A stretch of 64,000 nucleotides of DNA from Candidatus Competibacteraceae bacterium. GTDB lineage: Bacteria > Pseudomonadota > Gammaproteobacteria > Competibacterales > Competibacteraceae. A program made the translations under genes and the position numbers. This document shows positions 1 through 8,809 of the stretch, in pieces; positions within the stretch are counted from its first letter, which is position 1, and each line of letters starts with the position of its first letter. Where the stretch lies: NCBI GenBank assembly GCA_016699715.1, contig CP065007.1:2170001-2234000 (forward strand), written 5' to 3'. The notes under the pieces are model-generated. The model searched no databases. It saw only the letters and a program-made list of their open reading frames with translations, and had not been told where the DNA came from.

Positions 1-98
1 AGGATGCGCATCGGTCGTCCTCGAAGTGCGGGAGTACGACCAAAATATAACCGAATCCCGAGCGATTTTGTCGGAATCAGCGCCCGGTTATCGCGCGT

Positions 99-1640
99 TT
101 ACCTGTGTCCCATCAGCAGATGTCGTGGTTTGATCCCCACCGCCAGCACCGCCAGCAGATAAGTCCCGCCGCCGGCCACGACCAGCCAGCTCAGATGCCA
201 CAATCGCGCGCCGGCGCTGGCGCGCAACCACTGTTCCAGCTCGCCCACCCCGAACCATAGCACCAGTCCCATCGCCAGATTGGCGGCGCCCAGTTGCGCC
301 AGAAACGTCGTCCATCCGGCCCGTGGCTGGTAGATGTCGCGCCGCCGCAGATTAACAAACAGCAGGCCGGCGTTGAGAAAAGCGGCCAGCGAGGTGGCCA
401 GCGCCAGCCCGGCATGAGCCAGCGGCCAGACCAGAATCAGCACCATCGCGGTATTGGCGACCATGGCGATGACGCCGTATTTGACCGGGCTGCGAGTGTC
501 CTGGCGGGCATAGAAGCCGGGCGCCAGCACCTTGATCAGCATGAACGCCACCAGGCCGAGGGCGAATGCCATCAGGCTGCGGGCCGACATGGCGACATCG
601 CGGGCGTCGAACTCGCCGTACTGAAACAGCGACGACAGGATGGGGCCGGCCAGGATGACCAGCGCCACCGTGGCCGGAACGCCGATCAGCAAGGCCCAGC
701 GCAGCGCCCAGTCCAGCGTTTGGGAAAAGCCGTCGGTCTCGGCGCCGGCGTGCTGGCGGGACAGCTTGGGCAGAATCACCGTGCCCAGCGCCACGCCGAA
801 AATGCCGAGTGGAAACTCCACCAGCCGGTCGGAGTAATACAACCAACTGACGCTGCCGGAGACCAGAAACGAAGCGATCAGGGTATCGATCAGCAGGTTG
901 ACCTGCGCCACCGAAGAACCGAACAGCGCCGGCAGCATGAGCTTCAGTACCTGCTGCACGCCCCGGGATGCCCAGCCCCAGCGCGGTCGCGGCAGCAGTT
1001 TCAGCCGCAGCAGGAAAGGCACTTGAAATCCCAGTTGCACGATGCCGGCGATGAATACGCCCCAGGCCAGCCCCATCACCGGTTGCGCCATGCGGGGGGC
1101 CAACCCCAGCGCGGCGGCGATCATGGTCAGGTTAAGCAGCACCGGAGTGATCGCCGGAATGGCGAACTTGCCGCAACTGTTCAGCACGCCGCCGGCCAGG
1201 GCGGTCAGCGAGATGAACAGCAGGTAGGGAAAGGTGATGCGCAGCATCTGCACCGTTAATTGGTATTTGTCGGCATCGACGGCGAAGCCCGGCGCGAACA
1301 GCAGGATCAGCAGCGGCGCGGCCAGCACGCCGATGGCGGTGATGGCGAACAGAATCGCGCCCAGCGTGCCGGTCACCTGATCCACCAATTCCTTCATTTC
1401 CGCTGGGGAACGCTGGGTCTGGTATTCCGAGAACACCGGCACGAAAGCCTGCGAGAAGGCGCCTTCGGCGAACAGCCGGCGCAGAAAATTGGGAATGCGA
1501 AACGCCACGAAAAAGGCGTCGGTGCTGGCTCCGGCACCGAACAGTTGGGCGTAAACCATGTCGCGGATGAAGCCGGTGACGCGGGACAGCGAGGTCATGG
1601 CGCTGACCACGCCGGTCGATTTGAGAAGGGCCTTGCTCAT
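99..1640 (-). CDS. murJ: Lipid II flippase MurJ
   Basis: Inner-membrane flippase that moves lipid-linked peptidoglycan precursor (lipid II) to the periplasmic side. The 513-residue product matches the family length and is almost wholly hydrophobic, as expected for a 14-helix MOP-superfamily protein. It opens with the family's N-terminal signature (SLSRVTGFIRDMVYAQLFGAG), and the PNFLRRLFAEGAFSQAFVP stretch near residue 55 is diagnostic. The start at 1640 (MSKALLKSTG) was chosen over an upstream in-frame start because family homology begins there; no strong ribosome site is visible. It is divergent from rpsT, the standard gammaproteobacterial arrangement. Confidence 0.95.
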   Translation of the reverse strand: MSKALLKSTGVVSAMTSLSRVTGFIRDMVYAQLFGAGASTDAFFVAFRIPNFLRRLFAEGAFSQAFVPVFSEYQTQRSPAEMKELVDQVTGTLGAILFAITAIGVLAAPLLILLFAPGFAVDADKYQLTVQMLRITFPYLLFISLTALAGGVLNSCGKFAIPAITPVLLNLTMIAAALGLAPRMAQPVMGLAWGVFIAGIVQLGFQVPFLLRLKLLPRPRWGWASRGVQQVLKLMLPALFGSSVAQVNLLIDTLIASFLVSGSVSWLYYSDRLVEFPLGIFGVALGTVILPKLSRQHAGAETDGFSQTLDWALRWALLIGVPATVALVILAGPILSSLFQYGEFDARDVAMSARSLMAFALGLVAFMLIKVLAPGFYARQDTRSPVKYGVIAMVANTAMVLILVWPLAHAGLALATSLAAFLNAGLLFVNLRRRDIYQPRAGWTTFLAQLGAANLAMGLVLWFGVGELEQWLRASAGARLWHLSWLVVAGGGTYLLAVLAVGIKPRHLLMGHR

Positions 1641-1728
1641 GGAGGGTGCGGTCCTGCGCTGGACGGTTCGGAAGGCGCGGATGATAGCGGGATTGCTCCG
1701 ACCTGTCAGCGCCGTACCGCGCTTGGGG

Positions 1729-1758
1729 ATTGACAGTACGGCGAAAACTGTCAATATT
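1729..1758 (+). promoter_or_regulatory. Dyad and putative promoter of rpsT
   Basis: A perfect inverted repeat ATTGACAGT / ACTGTCAAT (9-bp arms, 9-nt spacer, 1729-1755) carries a TTGACA -35 hexamer at 1730. A weak -10 (AATATT) follows at 1753 with a 17-nt gap. It lies between the divergent murJ and rpsT starts, so the dyad could bind a regulator or shape the rpsT promoter. Promoter use is inferred. Confidence 0.45.
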
Positions 1759-1824
1759 CTTAATCCTTTTTGGCGCCGCATCCGTGGCTAAGTTTATCTT
1801 TTTGAGTTTTAAGGAGTATTTAAG

Positions 1825-2094
1825 TTGGCTAATACCGCTCAAGCGAAGAAGCGCGTCCGTCAGGCGGAAAATCACCGCCAGCATAATGCCAGCATGCGCT
1901 CCATGCTGCGCACCTATGTCAAGCGCGTCATCAAAGCCATTCAGGTTGGCGACAAGGCAAAAGCCGAATCGGAATATCGGACGGCCGTGCCGGTGCTCGA
2001 CCGCATGGCTCGCAAGGGCTTGATCCATGCCAATAAGGCCGCCCGCCACAAGAGCCGTTTGAACCAGCACATCCGTGAGATGCCGTCGGCCTGA
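1825..2094 (+). CDS. rpsT: 30S ribosomal protein S20
   Basis: Small-subunit protein that binds 16S rRNA. The 89-residue, Lys/Arg-rich sequence has the family start MANTAQAKKRVRQAE and the SRLNQHIREM-type helical end. The start codon is TTG at 1825, preceded by AAGGAG at 1811 with 8-nt spacing. A non-ATG start is also known for rpsT in other gammaproteobacteria, where it takes part in autoregulation. The gene is monocistronic, with its own terminator downstream. Confidence 0.97.
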   Translation: MANTAQAKKRVRQAENHRQHNASMRSMLRTYVKRVIKAIQVGDKAKAESEYRTAVPVLDRMARKGLIHANKAARHKSRLNQHIREMPSA

Positions 2095-2187
2095 TTTGCC
2101 TTTTTGCCATCCTTGTCGTGTCCGCGCCGCCCCCCGCGGCGGTTTGGTATCCGAATTCAGCGGGACGAATGAGGTTTGGTCTAAAGC

Positions 2188-2224
2188 AAAAAGGCTTGCC
2201 CACGAAAGCAGGTAAGCCTTTTAT
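2188..2224 (+). terminator. Rho-independent terminator after rpsT
   Basis: The stem AAAAGGCTT / AAGCCTTTT, with extra GCC/GGT pairing inside, has a short loop and runs into TTTTAT. It lies 94 nt after the rpsT stop. The A-rich left flank means it could also act for minus-strand transcription of the convergent gene at 2297. Confidence 0.8.
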
Positions 2225-2296
2225 CATGACCGCGTTCGGCCAGTATGCCGGGGAACCGAAGGGCGAGCCGCCATGGTGGACCCGACCCGGAATCGG

Positions 2297-2788
2297 TCAC
2301 TTTGCCTGCCAGCCGTCGTCGCGCACCCCGTAACCGTTCCAGTAGTAGTTGGGTCGGGGGTTATAGCCGTAGCCGTCGTTATCACCGTAGTCATCGCAGT
2401 TATAGTACGAGACGCCACCCACGACCACCGCGGCGCAACCGCCAGTCGGTGGGGGTCCTGGGGGGCCGATCGCTACCGGCGGAGCCGTGGCATCGGCGAT
2501 GGCGGAACCAACCAGCGCGCCGATGGCTAAGCCCACAATGGCAGCACCCGCCGCTCCGCAGTTCCAACAGCCTCCCCGATAACCTCCCCGATAACCTCCC
2601 CGATAACCTCCCCGATAACCTCCCCGATAACCTCCCCGATAGCCGGGGTGGCCGCCGTGGTAGCCGCCCCCTGGGTTTCCCCGGTAGCCACCGCCATACG
2701 GCCCTTCCGCGTTCGCGTTGTGCAGCGGAACCAGCAGCATCCCGCCGGCGACCGCGCCAGCGAGTATCCAGTGTTTGATCGCGTTCAT
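2297..2788 (-). CDS. Exported glycine-rich protein with GGYR repeats and a glycine zipper
   Basis: The function is unknown. The 163-residue product starts at 2788 behind a GAAGGAA ribosome site. It has a clear Sec signal peptide (hydrophobic residues 8-22, then LHNANA). A Gly/Tyr/Arg tract follows, with GGYR repeated six times, then a Cys pair (CWNCG), a glycine-zipper helix (AAIVGLAIGALVGSAIA) and a Pro/Gly- and Tyr/Asn/Asp-rich tail containing a second Cys pair. Glycine-zipper segments are common in small outer-envelope proteins, so a periplasmic or outer-membrane location is likely. It resembles the WYN-repeat protein at 27094 in style (secreted, glycine- and aromatic-rich, short tandem repeats) but is not clearly homologous. 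Confidence 0.7.
   Translation of the reverse strand: MNAIKHWILAGAVAGGMLLVPLHNANAEGPYGGGYRGNPGGGYHGGHPGYRGGYRGGYRGGYRGGYRGGYRGGCWNCGAAGAAIVGLAIGALVGSAIADATAPPVAIGPPGPPPTGGCAAVVVGGVSYYNCDDYGDNDGYGYNPRPNYYWNGYGVRDDGWQAK
2571..2642. repeat. 12-bp tandem repeat, six copies
   Basis: The unit CCTCCCCGATAA is repeated six times without gaps; the last copy ends in TAG. On the minus strand it encodes the GGYR repeat of the exported protein. The near-perfect identity suggests recent expansion by slippage, so copy number may vary between strains. Confidence 0.9.
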
Positions 2789-2809
2789 GCTTGTGTTCCT
2801 TCCGGTCAA

Positions 2810-3161
2810 TCCGTCATGTTGGGGTATTGGGTAACGCCTTTCGACCGCTTCAGGTCCGGCTTAATCTTATAGACCTCGCGCAAGGGCCGCCGTTGTTCGC
2901 CAAGGGTCCCTTTCATCCGGTGGGCGATAAAACGCCGGTGGGTGGCCACATGGCGCCGCGGTACAGGTTGTCGCCTTCCAGAATCAGGGTGACCCGCTCG
3001 CGCGGGGTGGCGCCGAATGCTCCCAGGTCGTGCCGCCGGGTGGTCTTTGATCGTCGAGATCGCGGGCGAGTCGGTGGTGCATGGTTGATCGACGGATTGT
3101 CGTGAGCGATGGAGCGGGTTTGTCCGCGCGGCGGTGACTCCGTAAAACCCGCTCCCGCCGT
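2810..3161. other. Intergenic region, no gene recognised
   Basis: This stretch lies between the 5' end of the glycine-rich gene and the 3' end of cysK, both on the minus strand. Short open frames exist on the plus strand, but none has a ribosome site or a recognisable product. It must contain the promoter of the glycine-rich gene. Confidence 0.5.
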
Positions 3162-4079
3162 TCAGTCGAACAGCCCCGCCACCGACAGGTAGCGCTCGCC
3201 GGTGTCGTAGCAGAAGGTCAGTACGCGGCTGCCGTCGGGGATTTCCGGCAGTTTCTGTGCCACCGCCGCCAGCGATGCGCCGGAGGAAATACCGATGAAG
3301 ATGCCTTCCTCCCTGGCGCAGCGCACAGCGAGCTTGAAGGCGTCGTCGTGGGCCACCTGAATGACGCCATCCAGGATACTCATGTTTAGCACCGCCGGCA
3401 CGAAGCCGGCGCCGATGCCCTGAATCGGGTGCGGGCCGCGCTGGCCGCCGCTCAGCACCGGCGAGGCGCTGGGTTCGACCGCGAAGGTCTTCAGATTCGG
3501 GAAGCGTTCCTTCAGCACCTCGGCGCAGCCGGTGATGTGGCCGCCGGTGCCGACCCCGGTGATCAGGTAATCCAATCCGTCCGGAAAGTCGGCGAGGATT
3601 TCCTGGGCGGTGGTGTGACGGTGAATTTCGACGTTGGCGGGATTCTCGAACTGCTGCGGCATCCAGGCGCCCGGCGTGCTGTCCACGATTTCCTGGGCTT
3701 TCTCGATCGCGCCCGGCATCCCCTTTTCCTTGGGCGTGAGCACCAGTTCCGCCCCCAGCGCCGCCAGGTAACGCCGCCGCTCCAGCGACATGGATTCCGG
3801 CATGGTCAGGATCAGGCGGTAACCCTTGGTCGCGGCCACCAGCGCCAGGGCGATGCCGGTGTTACCGGAGGTGGGTTCGACGATCACGGTATCGGCTGTG
3901 ATCAGGCCGCGCTGTTCGGCGTCCTCAATCATCGCCAGGCCGATGCGGTCCTTGATGCTGCCGCCGGGATTGGCTCGTTCCAGCTTCATCCAGATTTCGA
4001 CCTTGCGGTCGGCGAACAGCCGGTTGATGCGGACGTGCGGGGTGTTGCCAATGGTTTCCAGAATATTGTTTGCTTTCAT
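3162..4079 (-). CDS. cysK: Cysteine synthase A (O-acetylserine sulfhydrylase)
   Basis: PLP enzyme that makes cysteine from O-acetylserine and sulfide in the cytoplasm. The 305-residue product is of family length. The PLP lysine is K43 in PGGSIKDR, the PTSGNTGIAL loop near residue 70 binds substrate, and GVGTGGHITG is the PLP-phosphate loop. The start at 4079 (MKANNILETIGNTPHVRI) fits the family; an upstream extension to 4247 is not conserved. The gene stands alone and is divergent from the MoxR gene. The sequence does not separate CysK from CysM firmly, but length and motifs favour CysK. Confidence 0.9.
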   Translation of the reverse strand: MKANNILETIGNTPHVRINRLFADRKVEIWMKLERANPGGSIKDRIGLAMIEDAEQRGLITADTVIVEPTSGNTGIALALVAATKGYRLILTMPESMSLERRRYLAALGAELVLTPKEKGMPGAIEKAQEIVDSTPGAWMPQQFENPANVEIHRHTTAQEILADFPDGLDYLITGVGTGGHITGCAEVLKERFPNLKTFAVEPSASPVLSGGQRGPHPIQGIGAGFVPAVLNMSILDGVIQVAHDDAFKLAVRCAREEGIFIGISSGASLAAVAQKLPEIPDGSRVLTFCYDTGERYLSVAGLFD

Positions 4080-4354
4080 TGTGGGCTCTCTTCGGGCAGG
4101 GTGGAATCGCTTGCCGCACTCTTGCCGGAGGCGGCGGTCAGTATCCGTGGTGAGGGCGGCCGCGCCGGATCGGTGCGGGTTCGGAGGGTTTGGGCGCGGC
4201 GCCGGAACAGAGTCCTGTAAACTAATCGGCCTGCAACTGCTTGCCATTTAAAAATAGCAGGCGTAACCCGCCAAGCATAAAGAATAATAAGGAATTTTTT
4301 TATAACCTTGAGCGAGTTGCCTTGGCCGCCGCTCGTCTGTAAAGGAGATCGCGC

Positions 4355-5206
4355 ATGTCCGAAGCCCGTTTTCGCGGTACCGACCGCTACGTCGTCACCG
4401 ACGACCTGATGATGGCGGTCAATGCCGCTGTCACCCTGGGGCGGCCGTTGCTGGTCAAGGGCGAGCCCGGCACCGGCAAGACCCAACTGGCGGAGGAAGT
4501 CGCCAACGCTCTGAACCGGCCGTTTATCCAGTGGCACATCAAGTCCACCATCAAGGCCCAGCAGGGCTTGTACGAGTACGATGCCGTCTCCCGGTTGCGC
4601 GATTCGCAGTTGGGCGACGCGCGGGTGCATGAGATCGGCAACTACATCGTCAAGGGCAAGCTGTGGGAAGCGTTTAGCTCCGAGACGCAGCCGGTGTTGC
4701 TGATCGACGAGATCGACAAGGCCGATATCGAGTTTCCCAACGATTTGCTGCTCGAACTCGACCGCATGGAGTTTTATGTCTACGAGACCCAGCAAGTGGT
4801 CAAGGCACGGCATCGACCGATCATCATCATCACCAGCAACAACGAGAAGGAACTACCGGATGCTTTCCTGCGCCGCTGTTTCTTCCACTACATCCGCTTC
4901 CCCGACAAGGAGACCATGGAGCGGATCGTGCATGTGCATTACCCGGATCTGAAAAAGCGCCTGCTGGCGGAGGCGCTGGAGGCGTTTTTCGAAATTCGCG
5001 AGGTGCCGGGTCTGAAGAAACGGCCGTCCACCTCGGAACTGCTGGACTGGATCAAGCTGCTGGTGGCCGAGGATATTCCTCCCGAAGCGCTGCGCGGCGA
5101 CCCGCACAAGCTGATCCCGCCGCTGTACGGGGCGCTGCTGAAGAACGAGCAGGACGTGCATCTGTTCGAGCGGTTGCTGTTCATGTCGCGACGCAAAAAG
5201 GACTGA
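4355..5206 (+). CDS. MoxR-family AAA+ ATPase
   Basis: Cytoplasmic AAA+ ATPase of 283 residues that probably works as a chaperone with the VWA protein encoded next. Walker A is GEPGTGKT (about residues 37-44), Walker B is LLIDEIDKAD, and the sensor region is ITSNNEKELPDAFLRRC. An AAAGGAG ribosome site precedes the ATG. MoxR-VWA pairs are a well-known module that inserts cofactors or activates partner proteins; here the target is unknown. The two diheme cytochrome genes directly downstream make them possible clients, but that is only an inference from position. Confidence 0.88.
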   Translation: MSEARFRGTDRYVVTDDLMMAVNAAVTLGRPLLVKGEPGTGKTQLAEEVANALNRPFIQWHIKSTIKAQQGLYEYDAVSRLRDSQLGDARVHEIGNYIVKGKLWEAFSSETQPVLLIDEIDKADIEFPNDLLLELDRMEFYVYETQQVVKARHRPIIIITSNNEKELPDAFLRRCFFHYIRFPDKETMERIVHVHYPDLKKRLLAEALEAFFEIREVPGLKKRPSTSELLDWIKLLVAEDIPPEALRGDPHKLIPPLYGALLKNEQDVHLFERLLFMSRRKKD

Positions 5207-5262
5207 GAATCGCCAGCGCCCCTTTTCCGGTGGGAAGGGGCCGGAGTCGAGGGTTTCCGCTC

Positions 5263-6450
5263 ATGATGACCGATTTTTTCCTCAAGCTGCGCCAGGCCGG
5301 CCTGCCGGTGACGCTGACCGAATTTCTGACCCTGCTGGAAGCACTGAGCCAGCGGGTGACCACTCACGACATCGACGAGTTCTATTATCTGGCGCGGGCG
5401 ACGCTGGTGAAGGATGAACGCCATTACGACCGCTTCGATCAGGTATTCGGCAGCCACTTCAAGGGACTGGCGACGCTGTTCGACGCAATGATCGGCGCCG
5501 AGGTGCCGCTGGAATGGCTACGCAAGCTGGCCGAGCTGACTCTGAGCGAAGAAGATAAACAGTGGATCGAATCGCTGGGTGGCTGGGAAAAGCTGATGAA
5601 AACCTTTGCCCAGCGCATGGCCGAGCAGGAAGGGCGGCATCAGGGCGGCAACAAGTGGGTGGGCACCGCCGGCACTTCGCCCTATGGAGCTTACGGCTAC
5701 AACCCGGAAGGCATCCGCGTCGGCCAGGAGGACTCGCGCCATCGCCGGGCCGCCAAGGTCTGGGACCGCCGCGAGTTCCGCAATCTGGACGACACGGTGG
5801 AGTTGGGCACCCGCAACATCAAGGTGGCGTTGCGGCGGCTACGTCGCTTCGCCCGCGAAGGCGCCGCGCGGGAACTGGATCTGGACGATACGATTCGGTC
5901 CACGGCTCGCAACGCCGGTTATCTCGATCTGAAGATGGTACCCGAGCGGCATAACGCCGTGAAGGTGCTGCTGGCTCTGGATGTGGGCGGCTCGATGGAC
6001 GACCATATCCGGGTTTGCGAGGAACTGTTTTCGGCGGCGCGCGGCGAGTTCAAGCATCTGGAGTATTTCTACTTTCACAACATGGTGTACGAGTCGTTGT
6101 GGAAGGACAACCGCCGCCGTTATACCGAGAAAACCGAAACGGTATCGGTGCTGCACACCTTCGGGCGGGACTACAAGCTGATTCTGGTCGGCGACGCCAC
6201 CATGAGCCCTTATGAAGTGACTTACCCCGGCGGCAGCGTCGAGCACTTCAACCCGGAAGCCGGCGATGTCTGGATGAGCCGGTTGCTGGCGGCCTATCCG
6301 CACGCCATCTGGTTGAATCCGCAGCCACGGAACCGCTGGAGCTACGTCCCCTCGATCCAGATGGTGCGAGAACTGATGAGCGATCGCATGTATCCGCTGA
6401 CGCTGGAGGGATTGGAACAGGGCATCCGTGCCTTGCAGCGGTCGCGGTGA
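5263..6450 (+). CDS. VWA-domain (CoxE-like) protein, partner of the MoxR ATPase
   Basis: Product of about 395 residues with a C-terminal von Willebrand A domain. The MIDAS metal site is visible as LALDVGGSMDDH (D-x-G-x-S). The N-terminal half (LPVTLTEFLTLLEAL, then a glycine-rich linker) is typical of the CoxE-like VWA proteins that pair with MoxR ATPases. The start was taken as ATG 5263; 5266 is an equal alternative. It lies 56 nt after the MoxR gene in the same orientation, so co-transcription is likely. It is followed 16 nt later by a cytochrome gene. Confidence 0.85.
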   Translation: MMTDFFLKLRQAGLPVTLTEFLTLLEALSQRVTTHDIDEFYYLARATLVKDERHYDRFDQVFGSHFKGLATLFDAMIGAEVPLEWLRKLAELTLSEEDKQWIESLGGWEKLMKTFAQRMAEQEGRHQGGNKWVGTAGTSPYGAYGYNPEGIRVGQEDSRHRRAAKVWDRREFRNLDDTVELGTRNIKVALRRLRRFAREGAARELDLDDTIRSTARNAGYLDLKMVPERHNAVKVLLALDVGGSMDDHIRVCEELFSAARGEFKHLEYFYFHNMVYESLWKDNRRRYTEKTETVSVLHTFGRDYKLILVGDATMSPYEVTYPGGSVEHFNPEAGDVWMSRLLAAYPHAIWLNPQPRNRWSYVPSIQMVRELMSDRMYPLTLEGLEQGIRALQRSR

Positions 6451-6466
6451 ATCACAGGAGGAATCC

Positions 6467-7123
6467 ATGATGATGCAAGCCTGTCGCGGCTGGCTGTTCG
6501 GCGCCGCACTCGCCTTGACTGGGGTGGCGTATGGCGCCGGCGATCCTGAACAAGGCAAGCTGATCGTGACCGCCGGCGATGGTGGCGGCGCTCCGTGCAT
6601 CGCGTGCCACGGTCTGGATGGAGCCGGTAACGATTTGGCCGGTTTTCCACGTCTTGCCGGGATGGATGCCGGCTATCTGGTCAAGCAGATGCGGGACTAT
6701 CGTTCTGGCGCGCGCCAGAGCGCGGTGATGTCGCCGAACGTGGATAACCTCAACGACGGTCAGATGGCCGATGTGGCGGCCTATTACTCCGCGCTGGACA
6801 CCCCACCCGCATCGCCACCCGCCGTTTCATCCGAGGCGCTGGCGCTTGGTGAGATTCTGGCCACCAGGGGCGATTGGGATCATGACATCGTGCCTTGCGA
6901 AACCTGTCACGGTCCCGGCAATGTGGGCGTTGGGTCCGATTTTCCGAAGCTCGCCGGGCAGCACCCAAGTTATATCGAACAGCAAATCAAGGCATGGAAA
7001 ACGGGAACCCGACACAACGATCCCAACCAACTGATGCTGGCCATTGCCGGGCGCTTGACGGAGACCCAAATCGAAGCCGTCGCGGCTTGGCTGGCGCGTC
7101 AGGACCCCAAGGGAGGGAAATGA
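6467..7123 (+). CDS. Periplasmic diheme cytochrome c (c4-like, TsdB candidate)
   Basis: A 218-residue c-type cytochrome with a signal peptide (residues 1-24, ending AYGAG) and two CXXCH heme sites, CIACH and CETCH, one in each half. That is the two-domain plan of cytochrome c4. The start lies in a run of three ATGs behind AGGAGG; the first is used. It ends 1 nt before the next cytochrome gene, so the two are translated together. In organisms with thiosulfate dehydrogenase, a diheme c4-like TsdB is often encoded directly upstream of TsdA and takes its electrons. That role is inferred here. Confidence 0.85.
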   Translation: MMMQACRGWLFGAALALTGVAYGAGDPEQGKLIVTAGDGGGAPCIACHGLDGAGNDLAGFPRLAGMDAGYLVKQMRDYRSGARQSAVMSPNVDNLNDGQMADVAAYYSALDTPPASPPAVSSEALALGEILATRGDWDHDIVPCETCHGPGNVGVGSDFPKLAGQHPSYIEQQIKAWKTGTRHNDPNQLMLAIAGRLTETQIEAVAAWLARQDPKGGK

Positions 7124-7124
7124 G

Positions 7125-8105
7125 ATGCATCCGCTCAACACGGTGCTTTTGGCGGGTTTGATCCTGGGCGGCGGCGCGCTGCAAGCCGCCGATGTGCCGG
7201 TGGTGCGTCCACCGTTCGAAAAAGGTCAATACATCCACCATGCGCCGACCGTCGATGACTTAATGAAGGATCAGGAAATCAAGCCGCAATTGAAAAAGGT
7301 GATTCTGAAGGGGCGTGATATCTTCATGAACACCCAGCAATATCGCGGTAAATATGTGTTCAACCGCTTGAGCTGCAAGAACTGCCATCTGGGCGAGGGA
7401 CGGTTGAACTGGTCGGGGCCGATCTGGCCGGCCGCGACGACTTTGCCGGATTATCGAGGCAAGAACGGCCATGTCAATTCGCTCGAAGAGCGGATCGCGG
7501 GCTGTTTTTCCTTCTCGCTGAACGGTAAGCCGCCGGAATATGGGAGCGATATCCTGTTGGCCTTGACCGCGTACCATCAATGGTTGGCGCTCAAGGCGCC
7601 GGTCTATGAAACTCATATCGGTGGTCGGGGTTACGACTCGCTCGGTCGTGAAATACCCAAGGATATTCGTTACGACCAGGGAGAAAAGGTCTATCAGGCC
7701 CAATGCGCGATCTGTCACGGTGCCACGGGGCAGGGTAAGAGCGTGGAGGGAAAGGTCGTTTTCCCACCCTTGTGGGGTGATGATTCCTACAACTGGGGGG
7801 CTGGCATGGCGCGGGTCTATACGGTGGCGTCGTTTATCAAGAACAATATGCCACTCGGCAAACCCGGTTCTCTGAGTGATCGGGTTGCGTGGGCGGTTGC
7901 CTTGTATGTCAATAGTCAGGAGCGCCCACAGGACCCGCGCTATACCGGCGATGTCAAGGAAACTCGCGAGAAGTATTTCAACTTCCACAAGTACACGATG
8001 TATGGCACCGAACGGGATGGAGTGCTGCTCGGTCGGCATGACAATACCGGAGCCAAGCCATTCCTGAAACCGGATGCCTTGCGTCCGCGTACCTTCGACG
8101 AGTAA
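7125..8105 (+). CDS. tsdA: Diheme cytochrome c, probable thiosulfate dehydrogenase TsdA
   Basis: A 326-residue periplasmic protein with a signal peptide ending near ALQAA and two heme c sites, CKNCH (84-88) and CAICH (194-198). The TsdA-like pattern is LSCKNCHLGEG followed by LEERIAGCFSFSLNG; the Cys at residue 127 matches the position of the unusual cysteine heme ligand of TsdA enzymes. TsdA joins two thiosulfates to tetrathionate and passes electrons to cytochromes. The adjacent diheme cytochrome would be the acceptor. The match was made from remembered motifs, so another diheme cytochrome family remains possible. Confidence 0.68.
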   Translation: MHPLNTVLLAGLILGGGALQAADVPVVRPPFEKGQYIHHAPTVDDLMKDQEIKPQLKKVILKGRDIFMNTQQYRGKYVFNRLSCKNCHLGEGRLNWSGPIWPAATTLPDYRGKNGHVNSLEERIAGCFSFSLNGKPPEYGSDILLALTAYHQWLALKAPVYETHIGGRGYDSLGREIPKDIRYDQGEKVYQAQCAICHGATGQGKSVEGKVVFPPLWGDDSYNWGAGMARVYTVASFIKNNMPLGKPGSLSDRVAWAVALYVNSQERPQDPRYTGDVKETREKYFNFHKYTMYGTERDGVLLGRHDNTGAKPFLKPDALRPRTFDE

Positions 8106-8212
8106 TCCCGCATCCTGGTTGTTTGGACGTGCGATTCTCGAATCAATGACAACAATCGAAACGATACGCGCTAATCTTGTTCCGGTCGCCCCACCCTTCG
8201 CTGGATCATCTC

Positions 8213-8809
8213 ATGGAACCGCTCACCCGCATCGAACAGCACTTCATCGCCAGCATTGAAGCCAAGCAGCGTACCCTGGAAGCAATGGGGCCGCGCGTCG
8301 TGCAAGCCGCCGAACTGCTGGCCGAGCGGCTGAGGCGAGGCAACAAAATCCTGGTCTGCGGCAATGGCGGGTCGGCCGCCGACGCCCAGCATTTCGCCGC
8401 CGAACTGGTCAACCGCTTCGAGATCGAACGACCGGGGTTGGCTGCCATTGCGTTGACCACCGACAGCTCGGCGCTCACCTCCATCGCCAACGACTACGCT
8501 TTCGAACAGATTTTTGCCCGACAGGTACGGGCGCTGGGGTGGCCGGGCGACGTGCTGTTGGCGATCTCGACCAGCGGCAATTCGCCGAACGTGCTGGTGG
8601 CCATCGACGCCGCCCGCGAATTGGGAATGGCGACCTTGGCGTTGACCGGCCGCGACGGCGGGCGCATGGCCGGGCAACTCGGTGGCGGGGATATCGAAAT
8701 ACGGGCCGTGGCGCCGGCGACGGCGCGAATTCAGGAAACCCACATTCTCATCATTCATTGCTTGTGCGATTTGGTGGACTGGCTACTGTTTGATAAGGAG
8801 GAATCATGA
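8213..8809 (+). CDS. diaA: DiaA/GmhA-type SIS-domain protein
   Basis: A single sugar-isomerase (SIS) domain protein of 198 residues. GNGGSAADAQHFAAELVNRF and ISTSGNSPNV are the phosphosugar-binding loops, and the end (RIQETHILIIHCLCDLVD) is typical of DiaA. DiaA binds DnaA and promotes timely initiation of replication; close relatives (GmhA) are phosphoheptose isomerases, and the sequence does not fully separate them. Overlap with a dolP-like gene downstream favours diaA. The start at 8213 (MEPLTRIEQHF) matches DiaA length (196 in E. coli). Confidence 0.85.
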   Translation: MEPLTRIEQHFIASIEAKQRTLEAMGPRVVQAAELLAERLRRGNKILVCGNGGSAADAQHFAAELVNRFEIERPGLAAIALTTDSSALTSIANDYAFEQIFARQVRALGWPGDVLLAISTSGNSPNVLVAIDAARELGMATLALTGRDGGRMAGQLGGGDIEIRAVAPATARIQETHILIIHCLCDLVDWLLFDKEES

